64,000 bases of DNA from Paenibacillus kobensis NBRC 15729 (GTDB lineage: Bacteria > Bacillota > Bacilli > Paenibacillales > Paenibacillaceae): the NCBI RefSeq assembly GCF_004000825.1, contig NZ_BILZ01000001.1:186001-250000 (forward strand), in the 5' to 3' direction. The number at the start of each line of letters is the position of its first letter. The first letter of the stretch is position 1. The position numbers and the translations under genes are program-made. Below are positions 34,638 through 43,087 of the stretch, in pieces. The notes beneath the pieces are model-generated. The model ran no database searches. It was not told the origin of the DNA and saw only the letters and a program-made list of their open reading frames with translations.

Positions 34638-35009
34638 CTATTTTCGCCAAAATGTGGTGCATTCCGCTTTATCCATGATGTTAAACTCAATCATGGCCTC
34701 AAGTAATTCGAAATGGACCGGACGGTCCCACTTGATACGCAACAATTGATCGGTATGGTCATATCCCGCTTGTACAATGGCATCTGCGAATCGAATGATT
34801 CCTGCCCGTTCTGGAGCAACAGCCAAATGTTGCTTTGCAACGCTGAATCCGATAATAAAGGTGTCGTGATCAGTAAACATCGGTTGATTCCAAGCGATCT
34901 TGGGCGCTAACTGCGGAAACCTCTTCATTACCCACCCTAAAACTTCTTCTGTCCGAGACCGGTGCTCCGGGTGATCAATACCGGCTACGAATGGTGCAAA
35001 TACCTCCAC
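34638..35009 (-). CDS. Iron chaperone-like DUF1801 protein (YdhG type)
   Basis: The protein of about 123 residues has the YdhG/DUF1801 core: EEVLGWVMKRFPQLAPKIAWNQPMFTDHDTFIIGFSVAKQHLAVAP, then WDRPVHFELLEAMIEFNI. YdhG is called an intracellular iron chaperone. The GTG at 35009 is used since GGGGAGG lies 7 nt before it; the longer 144-residue frame has no such site. It stands alone on the minus strand. Confidence 0.8.
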   Translation of the reverse strand: MEVFAPFVAGIDHPEHRSRTEEVLGWVMKRFPQLAPKIAWNQPMFTDHDTFIIGFSVAKQHLAVAPERAGIIRFADAIVQAGYDHTDQLLRIKWDRPVHFELLEAMIEFNIMDKAECTTFWRK

Positions 35010-35083
35010 GTTGATTCCTCCCCTTGATTGCTTCCATCTAACGGTATATCCTAATTCGTTGCTAATTTTCACTTATAATAACA

Positions 35084-35108
35084 GAAAGCCGCACGATATG
35101 CGGCTTTC
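35084..35108 (-). terminator. Terminator of the ArsR-AHSA1-UvrA-like operon
   Basis: GAAAGCCGCA (35084-35093) and TGCGGCTTTC (35099-35108) flank a CGATA loop, 12 nt after the stop at 35121. The minus-strand continuation is TGTTATTATAA, a weak T-run. Confidence 0.65.
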
Positions 35109-35120
35109 CATGTATTAAAA

Positions 35121-37376
35121 TTAGCTTAAGTATTTTCCCGTGATCGACTGCTCGGAAAGGATGATTTGCGAAGGATTGCCTTCGAAGACCACTTGGCCGC
35201 CCTTGCTGCCTCCATCCGGCCCCATATCGATGATCCAATCGGCTTGGCTGATGACATCGAGGTTATGCTCGATGACGATAGCCGTGTTGCCGGCATCCAC
35301 CAGACGGTTCATGATCTTGAGCAGATGACCGATATCGGACATATGCAGGCCGGTCGTCGGCTCATCCATCACGTAGATGCTGCCCTTCTTATGCAGCTCG
35401 CTTGCCAGCTTGATGCGTTGGCATTCTCCGCCCGATAGCGTGCTGAGCGGCTGACCGAGCGTAATGTAGTTCAGCCCTACGTCGCTCATCGCCTGAAGTT
35501 TACGCACAACCTCTTTGATTTCGAAAAACTCTAACGCCTGCTCCACCGTCATCTCCAGCACTTCCGCAATGGACTTGCCGTTGAGCTTGTACGCGAGCAC
35601 TTCTTCCTTAAACCGTTTTCCGCCGCATACTTCGCATGGCAGCTTCACGCTGTCAAGGAATGAAAGGTCTGTATATACGACACCAAGCCCTTGGCAGTTC
35701 TCGCATGCTCCCTTGGAGTTGAAGCTGAACAAGCCTTGGTTCACTTTGTTCTCGGATGCAAATGCTTTGCGTACATCGTCCATAATGCCTGTGTAGGTCG
35801 CAGGATTCGAGCGTGTGGATACGCCGACCGCTGATTGGTCGATGACGATCGCATCCGGATGCGTGCTAAGGAACACATCATTGATGAGCGTGCTCTTGCC
35901 TGAACCAGCAACGCCGGTTACGACGGTCAACACTCCGGTCGGAACATCGGTGCTTACGTTCTTCAGGTTATGCAAATTGGCACCCTTGATGGACAGCTTG
36001 CCGGTCGGTTGCCTGCAATCATCCTTCAGTTGGAGCGGCCGCATCATGTGGGTGCCGGTAAGTGTGCCGGACTCCAGCAGACCCTGGTAGTCTCCCTCGT
36101 ATACGACCGTTCCGCCTCGGCTTCCTGCGTGAGGTCCGACGTCAACGATGTGATCTGCCACCTTAATAACATCGGGATCATGCTCCACGACGATGACGGT
36201 ATTGCCTTTGTCACGAAGCTTCTGAAGCAATAAATTAAGCCGGTGTACATCTCGAGGATGCAACCCAATGCTTGGCTCATCGAAAATGTAAGTGACATCC
36301 ACTAGACTGCCGCTCAGGTGCTTCACCATCTTAACGCGCTGCGACTCGCCCCCGGACAACGTATCCGTCTCACGGTCCAACGTCAAGTAATCCAGTCCGA
36401 TATCGACAAGATGCTGTAGCCGCTCCGAGAGAGACTTCACGATTGGCGAGGCGACCGCATCGTTAATCTCACGAACGACGCGGATGAGTTGCCCAACTTC
36501 CATGGAGGACATCTGTGCAATGTTGAGCCCATTAATCTTACAGTTCAGTGCAGCCTGACTAAGTCGTGCGCCGCGGCAGCTGGTGCATGGTCCTTCGGTG
36601 ATGAACGGCATGACCGCTTTCTGCGTACGCTCGGACTTTGTCTTCAAATCTTGCTTGATATACTTATTGTTGAACTTCTCGATGATGCCTTCCACAGTAA
36701 TATTAATGGCTTTCCCGCCGAACTGCATCTCCACTTTCCTTGCCTTGCTGTAAAGCAGCTCCTCAAGCAACTCGTCAGAATAATCTTCGAGCTTCTTATC
36801 GATATCGAAGGTTCCGGTTTGCACGATTATCGACCAATCCATGCTGTTCACCTTGTAGTCCGGCAGCATGATGGCCCCTTCGTTCAACGATTTGGACATG
36901 TCCAGCGCTTTTCCCATATCGACACCGAGTCTGCGGCCGAGACCGCTGCACTCCGGACACATGCCTTGCGGATCGTTGAATGAGAACATGCTTGCAGGTC
37001 CGACTGCGGGCTGACCGACTCGGGAGAAGAGAAGCCGCAGAATGGGAGAAATGTCGGTTATCGTGCCCATCGTGGAATGGGAACCCCCGCCCAGCCGCTT
37101 CTGGTCTACAATAACGGCCATGCTCAGGTTCTCAATCGCATCGGTATCCGGCTGCGGAACGCGCGGCAAGAAGGTGCGCACGAACATGCTAAAGTTCTCA
37201 TTCAGCAATCTTGTAGACTCTGCAGCGATCGTATCGAAGACGAGCGATGACTTGCCGGAACCGGATACGCCGGTAAAAATCGTAATCTTCCGTTTCGGGA
37301 TACGCAAGGACACATTCTTCAGATTGTTCTCCCTCGCGCCAGAGATGACGATATATTCCTGATTGGATACGCTCAT
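35121..37376 (-). CDS. UvrA-like ATPase of the short excinuclease/drug-resistance type
   Basis: This 750-residue double ABC ATPase is shorter than true UvrA (about 940), with a reduced insertion between the N-terminal Walker A (GVSGSGKSSLVF) and its signature (LSGGESQRVK). A second pair follows (GVAGSGKSTLI, then LSGGECQRIK and VYVMDEPTTGLH-type Walker B). CPECSGL and CENCQG cysteine motifs remain. UvrA2/DrrC-like proteins of this size are tied to drug tolerance rather than UvrB-dependent repair. The start is at 37376, 2 nt after the AHSA1 gene stop. It closes an operon with an ArsR regulator. Confidence 0.9.
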   Translation of the reverse strand: MSVSNQEYIVISGARENNLKNVSLRIPKRKITIFTGVSGSGKSSLVFDTIAAESTRLLNENFSMFVRTFLPRVPQPDTDAIENLSMAVIVDQKRLGGGSHSTMGTITDISPILRLLFSRVGQPAVGPASMFSFNDPQGMCPECSGLGRRLGVDMGKALDMSKSLNEGAIMLPDYKVNSMDWSIIVQTGTFDIDKKLEDYSDELLEELLYSKARKVEMQFGGKAINITVEGIIEKFNNKYIKQDLKTKSERTQKAVMPFITEGPCTSCRGARLSQAALNCKINGLNIAQMSSMEVGQLIRVVREINDAVASPIVKSLSERLQHLVDIGLDYLTLDRETDTLSGGESQRVKMVKHLSGSLVDVTYIFDEPSIGLHPRDVHRLNLLLQKLRDKGNTVIVVEHDPDVIKVADHIVDVGPHAGSRGGTVVYEGDYQGLLESGTLTGTHMMRPLQLKDDCRQPTGKLSIKGANLHNLKNVSTDVPTGVLTVVTGVAGSGKSTLINDVFLSTHPDAIVIDQSAVGVSTRSNPATYTGIMDDVRKAFASENKVNQGLFSFNSKGACENCQGLGVVYTDLSFLDSVKLPCEVCGGKRFKEEVLAYKLNGKSIAEVLEMTVEQALEFFEIKEVVRKLQAMSDVGLNYITLGQPLSTLSGGECQRIKLASELHKKGSIYVMDEPTTGLHMSDIGHLLKIMNRLVDAGNTAIVIEHNLDVISQADWIIDMGPDGGSKGGQVVFEGNPSQIILSEQSITGKYLS

Positions 37377-37378
37377 CG

Positions 37379-37777
37379 TTATGGTTCCAACACCTTGGCA
37401 AGCTCGCCGCACCACTGGGTGACGCCCCATCTTGCGCCTTCAAGTGCTGGCACACTAGAGAATCCGGTTTGTTCGAGATGAAGATTCACTTTCCCGTCCC
37501 CTAAATCCTGGAGCGTCCATACGACTGTATGCTTCTCCTGTCCGACGGCGGAAGTGTACGATAACCGGGTTGGTTCTTCAACGATCAGCACTTCGCAGTC
37601 AATAATTCCGTTCCAATACTCATTCGGCTGCGAACGGAACTGGAACCGGTGTCCGACGACAGGCTCAAAATCGTTCTCTAATACCCACTTGGCAAGCTTG
37701 GCAGGGTCCGTTAAGGCCGACCAAAGCTTCTCGATCGTTGTGGTGTACTGAAAATCTAATGTTAAGGCTAAGCTCAT
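37379..37777 (-). CDS. SRPBCC/AHSA1-domain protein
   Basis: The 132-residue START-like fold protein begins LDFQYTTTIEKLWSALTDPAKLAKWVLENDFEPVVGHRF and ends with an amphipathic tail (WGVTQWCGELAKVLE). These proteins bind hydrophobic ligands or co-chaperone partners. Its ATG overlaps the ArsR stop by 4 nt and its stop is 2 nt before the UvrA-like gene, so the three form one translationally coupled set. Confidence 0.9.
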   Translation of the reverse strand: MSLALTLDFQYTTTIEKLWSALTDPAKLAKWVLENDFEPVVGHRFQFRSQPNEYWNGIIDCEVLIVEEPTRLSYTSAVGQEKHTVVWTLQDLGDGKVNLHLEQTGFSSVPALEGARWGVTQWCGELAKVLEP

Positions 37778-38103
37778 TCATCTTCCTCCTCTAATAGTTG
37801 GCCTAAGCGCATCATATTCGTTCTCCAGAACTTACTATAGAAACCGACCCAATCTTGAATTTCTCTTAGCGGTGAGGCGTTAAGACTATAGCGCGTTTCT
37901 CTGCCGACTTTCCGGTCTTGCACCAGTCCAGCCTCTTTAAGAATGGTCAAATGCTTGGATACCGCTGTACGGCCCATTTGGAACTGCGCCGTTAACTCAT
38001 GAAGCGGTAACTCTTGCGCTTCCGACAACAGACTGATGAGCCGGCGCCTGGTCGGATCTGCAACAGCGTCGAACACATCCCGCACTTGGTTGTTATCGCT
38101 CAC
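37774..38103 (-). CDS. ArsR-family repressor (AHSA1-linked, SdpR-like type)
   Basis: The protein of about 109 residues has HTH helices in DPTRRRLISLLSEAQELPLHELTAQFQMGRTAVSKHLTILKEAGLV and a wing in DRKVGRETRYSLNASPL, followed by the WVGFYSKFW tail usual in ArsR proteins paired with AHSA1 genes. There is no metal-binding CxC. The GTG at 38103 is chosen because GGAGAGGG is 5 nt upstream and the longer frame would begin before the predicted transcript start. It is expected to bind the 14-bp inverted repeat in its own promoter. Confidence 0.88.
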   Translation of the reverse strand: MSDNNQVRDVFDAVADPTRRRLISLLSEAQELPLHELTAQFQMGRTAVSKHLTILKEAGLVQDRKVGRETRYSLNASPLREIQDWVGFYSKFWRTNMMRLGQLLEEEDE

Positions 38104-38145
38104 AGCACCCTCTCCAATTTCCGATGGAACCATTTCATTGTATTG

Positions 38146-38197
38146 GACACCAAACGGTGACATTTTAATTATAGGCCACCGTTTGGTGTCGTGTCAA
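38146..38197 (-). promoter_or_regulatory. Promoter with perfect 14-bp inverted-repeat operator
   Basis: On the minus strand TTGACA (38192-38197) and TATAAT (38168-38173) are 18 nt apart. GACACCAAACGGTG (38146-38159) and its exact reverse complement (38177-38190), separated by 17 nt, place one arm inside the promoter spacer and the other just after the start site. This should be autorepressed by the adjacent ArsR protein. The -35 overlaps the stop codon of the lipoprotein gene. Confidence 0.8.
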
Positions 38198-38955
38198 TCG
38201 ATATAGCCTACCAACTCAAGGCCATTTGAAGTAAGTTTGTATTGTTCGGGCTTCTTCCCGCCTGGTCCGTAGTACACATTGAACAGATTGCTTTGGCTGT
38301 CGAAGCTTGCCGAACCTTTGGTTAATTCATTTAAATTAGCGGTTATATATTCCCCGTTATCCATCTTAATAATCGTCGTATCCGGAATGGTTCCGCCAGC
38401 CGCAGCGATCAGTTCCTTCACCCCGTCCATGTCTGCGTCATATTCATCGACATAACTTTCAGTTTCCCAGAACGACATGGGGGAATCATCAATGATTTGG
38501 ATGTATTCCGTTAGAGGAACACTGGCACCCAAATAACCCGTTATTTTGTATAAAGGCATCCCGTTGAAGTCTATTTTATCGATTGTAAAACCAGTTGGAT
38601 CCACATTGTACCCAATGGATGTGGGGATCTCCAGATTCTCGTCCGTCGTTTTAATACTCGCGAATATATTGGAGTCGGTATTCGTTTTCGTATATAAGGA
38701 CACGGTTACATCCTCGAATTTAACCCTCTTAATTACCGTATGGATGTCGTCTTCTTTAACCGGGTTCAAGTCGGTGGTTGCCATCTTCAACTTTTTCCAT
38801 TCGATTGGCACAATGTTCAAACTTTGATGGCGCTCTTCATCATCCGTCTGTTGGGGAATCTGAGATTCAGTTTGAGCTTCATGCACACCTCTATTTTGAT
38901 TCGCACAAGCAGTTAATAAGGTGAAAGCGAATAAAACAGCCGCGAATTTCCTCAT
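38194..38955 (-). CDS. Lipoprotein of unknown function
   Basis: This 253-residue protein has a signal peptide with lipobox (FTLLTACANQNRG) and an acidic linker, then a mature domain of about 210 residues (IEWKKLKMATTDLNPVKEDDIHTVIKRVKFEDVTVSLYTKTN). It would be anchored outside the membrane. The mature region has no motif I recognise. RBS GGCGGTGAG precedes the ATG. Its stop codon overlaps the -35 of the downstream arsR operon on the same strand. Confidence 0.75.
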   Translation of the reverse strand: MRKFAAVLFAFTLLTACANQNRGVHEAQTESQIPQQTDDEERHQSLNIVPIEWKKLKMATTDLNPVKEDDIHTVIKRVKFEDVTVSLYTKTNTDSNIFASIKTTDENLEIPTSIGYNVDPTGFTIDKIDFNGMPLYKITGYLGASVPLTEYIQIIDDSPMSFWETESYVDEYDADMDGVKELIAAAGGTIPDTTIIKMDNGEYITANLNELTKGSASFDSQSNLFNVYYGPGGKKPEQYKLTSNGLELVGYID

Positions 38956-39014
38956 GTCATCTCACCGCCTTTCTGAATCTGCACATCTAATGTATTCTAA
39001 ACAAAAAGAAACAA

Positions 39015-39049
39015 CGGCAGCCATAGAACGAATGAAGTCCTGACTGCCG
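39015..39049 (-). terminator. Probable terminator of the VOC gene
   Basis: CGGCAG (39015-39020) and CTGCCG (39044-39049) can pair across a 23-nt loop, followed on the minus strand by TTGTTTCTTTTTG. It is close to the stop at 39056. The stem is short. Confidence 0.45.
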
Positions 39050-39055
39050 CTGCTA

Positions 39056-39439
39056 TTATTGTTGCTCTTGTATTGCCCAGAAACGATTTCCGTGTGGATC
39101 ATAAAAATTCATAATCTGGTCACCGCCGCCGCCCATCGTAATCTCTCCGACTTCCACGCCGCTTTGAACCAACTTCGTACGCAATTCCTTAATGTCATCC
39201 GTTGTGAATTGTATCGAATGCAGCTTACTTCCACTTGCGTACCATAAGCTATTCTCGTCTGTTTCTTCTCCGAATAGCAATATTTCCTGTCCATTGTCCA
39301 GCTTCAGACTCGCAATGCCCATCTTCCAAATCAAGTTAAAGCCCAACACATGGACATACCAATCAATCGCTTTGTCGTATTCTTCGACATTGCCTGATTT
39401 CGTTACCGGAATACCGAACACCATTTCTTTAACTCCCAT
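39056..39439 (-). CDS. VOC-family (glyoxalase/dioxygenase-like) protein
   Basis: This 127-residue one-module vicinal-oxygen-chelate protein has EYDKAIDWYVHVLGFNLIWKMGIASLKLDNGQEILLF near the N-terminus and IMNFYDPHGNRFWAIQE at the C-terminus, the usual metal-site strands. The function is not identifiable. It stands alone, with 380 nt free upstream. Confidence 0.85.
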   Translation of the reverse strand: MGVKEMVFGIPVTKSGNVEEYDKAIDWYVHVLGFNLIWKMGIASLKLDNGQEILLFGEETDENSLWYASGSKLHSIQFTTDDIKELRTKLVQSGVEVGEITMGGGGDQIMNFYDPHGNRFWAIQEQQ

Positions 39440-39819
39440 AATCCGAACGACCTCCCAACACTTTATGGGTTAACCTATTAATAATGGCCCAGTTTAAGTA
39501 AATTTCGATAGAATTGTCACGATTTCCTTCTGCTCTTTTTATAGCCATTGCCCTTACCGCCAGTTCTCTAATTACGGGCGTCGGTTATTTTGCTGCGGAT
39601 TGATAATCTATATTTCGACAGCAAGCAGTTCGGAATGCTCATGACGAGATTAGACTTCGCTTCCTATTTGATGAACAGAGACTGCATGTTAAACTCTCAA
39701 GTGAAAGCGCTTCAAAATAATGAAATCGATTTACTAATAGTCAGGAGGTGAACTCTGTAATCCGATCTTCGGAAGTGAACCCTCGACGCGAATTGCGATA
39801 ATTCCAAAGGAGGCTAGTT
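39440..39819. other. 380-nt gene-free stretch with remnant-like frames and a cre-like box
   Basis: No complete gene is visible. A plus-strand frame gives RFPSALFIAIALTASSLIT and ends at TGA (39597-39599), and another gives FDSKQFGMLMTRLDF with an ATG at 39638 and a stop at 39751. Both are protein-like but lack ribosome sites, so they may be relics. TGAAAGCGCTTCAA at 39702-39715 is 12 of 14 to a cre consensus and precedes the GH16 gene. The remaining bases hold the GH16 leader and an isolated AGGAGGTG at 39743-39750. Confidence 0.35.
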
Positions 39820-41073
39820 ATGAATCGTTTATTAAAGAAACCAAAGTTGGCTATTATTATACTTGTTCTGTCCCTTGTTGCGGCGCTGGTCCCTCTCTCG
39901 ACGGCGAATGCGGCATACAATCTCGTATGGAGCGATGAGTTTAACGGCAGCGGAATCGACGGGAACAATTGGTCGTTCGAGACGGGAACGGGCAGCGGCG
40001 GCTGGGGCAACAACGAGTTGGAGTATTATACGAACCGTTCGGAAAATGCGCGAATTGAGAACGGCAATTTGGTCATCGAAGCGAGAAAAGAATCATACGG
40101 CGGCATGAACTATACGTCCGCTCGTTTGAAAACACAAGGCAAAAAGAGCTTCAAATACGGCAGGATCGAAGCGAGAATCAAAATGCCGAAAGGCCAAGGC
40201 CTCTGGCCTGCTTTCTGGACGCTCGGCTCTGATATCGGTACGGTCGGTTGGCCGAAGAGCGGTGAAATCGATATCATGGAGCATGTCAACAACGAGAACA
40301 ATACGAACGGTTTTATCCACTGGGACGTGAACGGCCACGCCTCCTACGGCGGCGCAAGCCAGTCCGTCGATGTCACCCAATACCATGTTTACTCCATCGA
40401 ATGGACTTCGACCGCGATCAAATGGTTTATCGACGGCGTGCAATTCAAGGAAGCGAACATCGCGAACAACATCAATTCGACCGAAGAGTTCCATAAAGAC
40501 CATTTCATTCTGCTGAACATGGCGGTCGGCGGCAACTGGCCAGGTTCGCCGGACGGTTCGACTGCTTTCCCTGCCAAAATGTATGTCGACTACGTCCGAG
40601 TCTACCAAGATGGAGCCAATCCCCCTCCTTCTTCCAGCTCTATCGTAAATGGCGGCACTTACAAGTTGGTTAACGTCGGCAGCGGCAAAGCACTCGACGT
40701 CGCATCAGCGGGTACGGCGCCAGGCACGAATGTTCAGATCTGGACGGATAATGGAACCGGCGCGCAAAAATGGACCCTCTATCAAAATGCGGACGGCAGC
40801 TATAAATTGATCAACGTAAACAGTGCCCTAGCCCTCGATGTATCGGGCTCCGGAACGGCAGACGGGACCAATGTGCAAGCTTGGACCGACTTAGGCAACG
40901 GCGCGCAGAAGTGGAATGTCGTGCAGAATGCAGACGGCACCTTTAAGCTTATTAACGTGAACAGCGGCAAAGCACTTGACGTTGCCTCAGCAGGTACAGC
41001 CGACGGAACGAACGTTCAAATCTGGACGGACAACGGCACTAACGCGCAGAAATGGAACTTAGTTAAATTATAA
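39820..41073 (+). CDS. Secreted GH16 beta-glucanase (laminarinase/lichenase type) with ricin-type CBM13
   Basis: The 417-residue enzyme begins with a signal peptide (basic start, hydrophobic core, cut after STANA near residue 31). Residues 33-262 are a GH16 catalytic domain with GEIDIMEH, so Glu149 is the nucleophile, Asp151 the assistant and Glu154 the acid/base. It would hydrolyse beta-1,3 or mixed beta-1,3-1,4 glucan. A Pro/Ser linker follows (PPPSSS). Three tandem repeats of about 46 residues ending in QIWTDNGTGAQKW-type motifs form a ricin/CBM13 beta-trefoil for sugar binding. The strong RBS AAAGGAGG precedes the ATG, and an imperfect cre box lies upstream. Confidence 0.95.
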   Translation: MNRLLKKPKLAIIILVLSLVAALVPLSTANAAYNLVWSDEFNGSGIDGNNWSFETGTGSGGWGNNELEYYTNRSENARIENGNLVIEARKESYGGMNYTSARLKTQGKKSFKYGRIEARIKMPKGQGLWPAFWTLGSDIGTVGWPKSGEIDIMEHVNNENNTNGFIHWDVNGHASYGGASQSVDVTQYHVYSIEWTSTAIKWFIDGVQFKEANIANNINSTEEFHKDHFILLNMAVGGNWPGSPDGSTAFPAKMYVDYVRVYQDGANPPPSSSSIVNGGTYKLVNVGSGKALDVASAGTAPGTNVQIWTDNGTGAQKWTLYQNADGSYKLINVNSALALDVSGSGTADGTNVQAWTDLGNGAQKWNVVQNADGTFKLINVNSGKALDVASAGTADGTNVQIWTDNGTNAQKWNLVKL

Positions 41074-41136
41074 GAACCGTAAAGGATGATTAAGCCATCT
41101 CTATCTTAGGATTTACTGACCCCCTATCAAACAAAA

Positions 41137-41167
41137 CGGCTGCCGATTATACATCAATCGGCAGCCG
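41137..41167. terminator. Bidirectional terminator between GH16 and the GNAT gene
   Basis: Perfect 12-bp arms (41137-41148 and 41156-41167) enclose a 7-nt loop. The minus strand continues TTTTGTTTG, and the plus strand is moderately T-rich (TTATTCTTCTT). It separates the convergent genes. Confidence 0.85.
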
Positions 41168-41170
41168 CAA

Positions 41171-41749
41171 TTATTCTTCTTGTGTTCCATCGGACGGTAT
41201 ACGCCGCTGGCTCAGCCATTCCTCTTGCAGTAAACCATAGATGACACGGTCCATATACTCGCCGTGTAATTCCTCATAGTTTCGAATGATCCCCTCCTGC
41301 GTAAATCCAAGTCGTTCCGGTATTGCTCTGCTTCTGGTGTTCTGCGTTGCCGCTCCTATTTCGATTTTCCGTAAACGTAAATCATAGAACGCGTGTGCAA
41401 TGAAAGTGGAACAGACTTTGGTCATAATCCCCTTTCCTTCAAATGACGAACCTAGCCAATAACCGATTTCGGTTCGTTTCGCGTCCCAGTCCATCCATAG
41501 AAATCCTATAGATCCTACCATTTGACCTTGATGCCAAATGGCTGCCCAATATCCGTCATTATTAGCGAACCGGTTTAATGACCGCTTGATGAAGGCCTTC
41601 GTGTCATCCACTGTATTTGTTTTGTCGGGAAATTCAAGCCACTTTCGTATCGACTCTCGACTGCTGTCAATTAAATCGAATAACGCTTGCGAATGTCTCT
41701 CTTCAAGCAGAGACAGGTACGTCTGATCATCAATTTCTGCTCGATACAT
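41171..41749 (-). CDS. GNAT acetyltransferase (RimJ/RimL type)
   Basis: The 192-residue protein has YLSLLEERHSQALFDLIDSSRESIRKWLEF, then SIGFLWMDWDAKRTEIGYWLGSSFEGKGIMTKVCSTFIAHAF and a NTRSRAIPERLGFTQEGI acceptor loop, typical of RimL-like N-terminal or small-molecule acetyltransferases. It is translationally coupled (TAATG overlap) to a glycosyltransferase gene, so it may act on the same or a related antibiotic-like substrate. Otherwise it is a generic amine acetyltransferase. Confidence 0.9.
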   Translation of the reverse strand: MYRAEIDDQTYLSLLEERHSQALFDLIDSSRESIRKWLEFPDKTNTVDDTKAFIKRSLNRFANNDGYWAAIWHQGQMVGSIGFLWMDWDAKRTEIGYWLGSSFEGKGIMTKVCSTFIAHAFYDLRLRKIEIGAATQNTRSRAIPERLGFTQEGIIRNYEELHGEYMDRVIYGLLQEEWLSQRRIPSDGTQEE

Positions 41750-42945
41750 TAGGCGAACCTCCTAAAGCTGAATATCTCATCCGCCGCTTGCTGATAGCCC
41801 TCATATGTACCAAAAGATGTTCTAATTGCTGTAACCGCATCCTTGCATGACGAGGTATGCAGGACATGGTCAACTGCATCGCGAAGCTGATTAGACGTTA
41901 AGCTTTCCATGTGCAGATGAATGCCTGCTCCGATATTAGCGACTTGTCTGGCAATAAGCGGCTGATCCGCGCCCTGCGGAATGACAATAAGAGGTACCCC
42001 ATAATATAGCCCTTCATGCGTGCTGTTCATACCGCCATGGGTTATAAATAATTTCGACTGTTGAAGCACTTCCGTCTGTGGAACGTAGTTCTGAACGATG
42101 AAGTTATCAGGGATTTCGCCTAAATCACCTATTGGAGTTCGAGTCCCGACGGACATGACAATGGTATGCTCCGTCTCCCCCAACGCCTCGAAACATAGCT
42201 TATAGAAATCAATGGCCCGGTTAAATACAGTGCCTAACGAGATGTAGATCGGGTCTTTGCCCATAATTACCGTACTATCGAAGTTGTTCGGAGCAGATCG
42301 TGGAGTAATCGATGGGCCTACAAACTTATAAGAAGAATCGAATGATTCGACATCCGGTTGAAATTCCTTGGTCGTGTATACGATCGTAAGCGGTGCAGGA
42401 TTACAGAACGCTTCATAAGGAGATTGAATCTCAACCCCGTATTTCTCTTTCACCATTGCCGTCAGGCTGTGATATCGTTCTACAATAGGTTTGGCGGTTT
42501 CCAATGGAACTTCACTCTGATATTGGTCCAACATTCGATCAAATGATTCTCGGGTCTGCGCAAAAGAAGTGCATGAATTAATGGCAGGAAGTTCTAAGAT
42601 TTGTGCAAGCAATCTTCCACACCCGAACATGGAGTCGTGGATGATATAGTCAAAATGCTCGCCTTCGATCTGTTCGAGAACGCTTGGAATGACAATGTCT
42701 GCGGTGAGCAATAAGCCGTTGATTCTTTCGATTAAATACGTTCTTCCACCTGACAGAAACGCTTGTATAAATCTCAGGTCGTCGATCGTTCGTACGAAAG
42801 CTCCCGCTTTCTCCAATCTCTGACGAAAGGCTTCGGTACAGAAGTACACGACTTCTTCTCCACGGTTAACCAGCTCTTGAACGACGCCAATTGTTGGATT
42901 GATATGCCCCTCTGATCCGGCATTTATGAATAACACACGTGCCAT
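41749..42945 (-). CDS. Macrolide-family UDP-glycosyltransferase (GT1, YjiC-like)
   Basis: The protein of about 398 residues has the GT-B N-terminal VLFINAGSEGHINPTIGVVQEL and the C-terminal UDP-sugar motif QTEVLQQSKLFITHGGMNSTHEGLYYGVPLIVIPQGADQ. It would transfer glucose from UDP-glucose to hydrophobic acceptors such as macrolides or flavonoids, often as resistance. The start at 42945 has AAGGAG eight bases upstream; the frame upstream of it is non-homologous. It precedes the GNAT gene in a two-gene operon. Confidence 0.92.
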   Translation of the reverse strand: MARVLFINAGSEGHINPTIGVVQELVNRGEEVVYFCTEAFRQRLEKAGAFVRTIDDLRFIQAFLSGGRTYLIERINGLLLTADIVIPSVLEQIEGEHFDYIIHDSMFGCGRLLAQILELPAINSCTSFAQTRESFDRMLDQYQSEVPLETAKPIVERYHSLTAMVKEKYGVEIQSPYEAFCNPAPLTIVYTTKEFQPDVESFDSSYKFVGPSITPRSAPNNFDSTVIMGKDPIYISLGTVFNRAIDFYKLCFEALGETEHTIVMSVGTRTPIGDLGEIPDNFIVQNYVPQTEVLQQSKLFITHGGMNSTHEGLYYGVPLIVIPQGADQPLIARQVANIGAGIHLHMESLTSNQLRDAVDHVLHTSSCKDAVTAIRTSFGTYEGYQQAADEIFSFRRFA

Positions 42946-43035
42946 TACACTCACTCCTTCGGTATACGGAACCCCTTCTGCATCGTCCAATTGAAATATT
43001 TGGTTCATGCTCAAGACATGCATTCATCATAACAT

Positions 43036-43065
43036 AACAAAGGCTGCCTCTCGGCAGCCTTTGTT
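43036..43065 (-). terminator. Terminator of the lectin gene
   Basis: 13-bp arms (43036-43048 and 43053-43065) around a TCTC loop lie just beyond the lectin stop at 43088. The minus-strand T content after it is fair (ATGTTATG). Confidence 0.75.
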
Positions 43066-43087
43066 CATTGTCCTCTTGCCTATAATA

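Noticed and set aside
39743-39751. AGGAGGTG ribosome site starting a leader peptide upstream of the GH16 gene
   Set aside because: The only suitable GTG gives a short, non-conserved-looking peptide; treated as a leader feature without function.
40093-40608. 171-residue minus-strand open frame
   Set aside because: Antisense to the GH16 catalytic domain, which has clear catalytic motifs and a ribosome site.
40640-41073. DNA direct repeats as a mobile or CRISPR-like element
   Set aside because: They encode the in-frame beta-trefoil repeats of the CBM13 domain.
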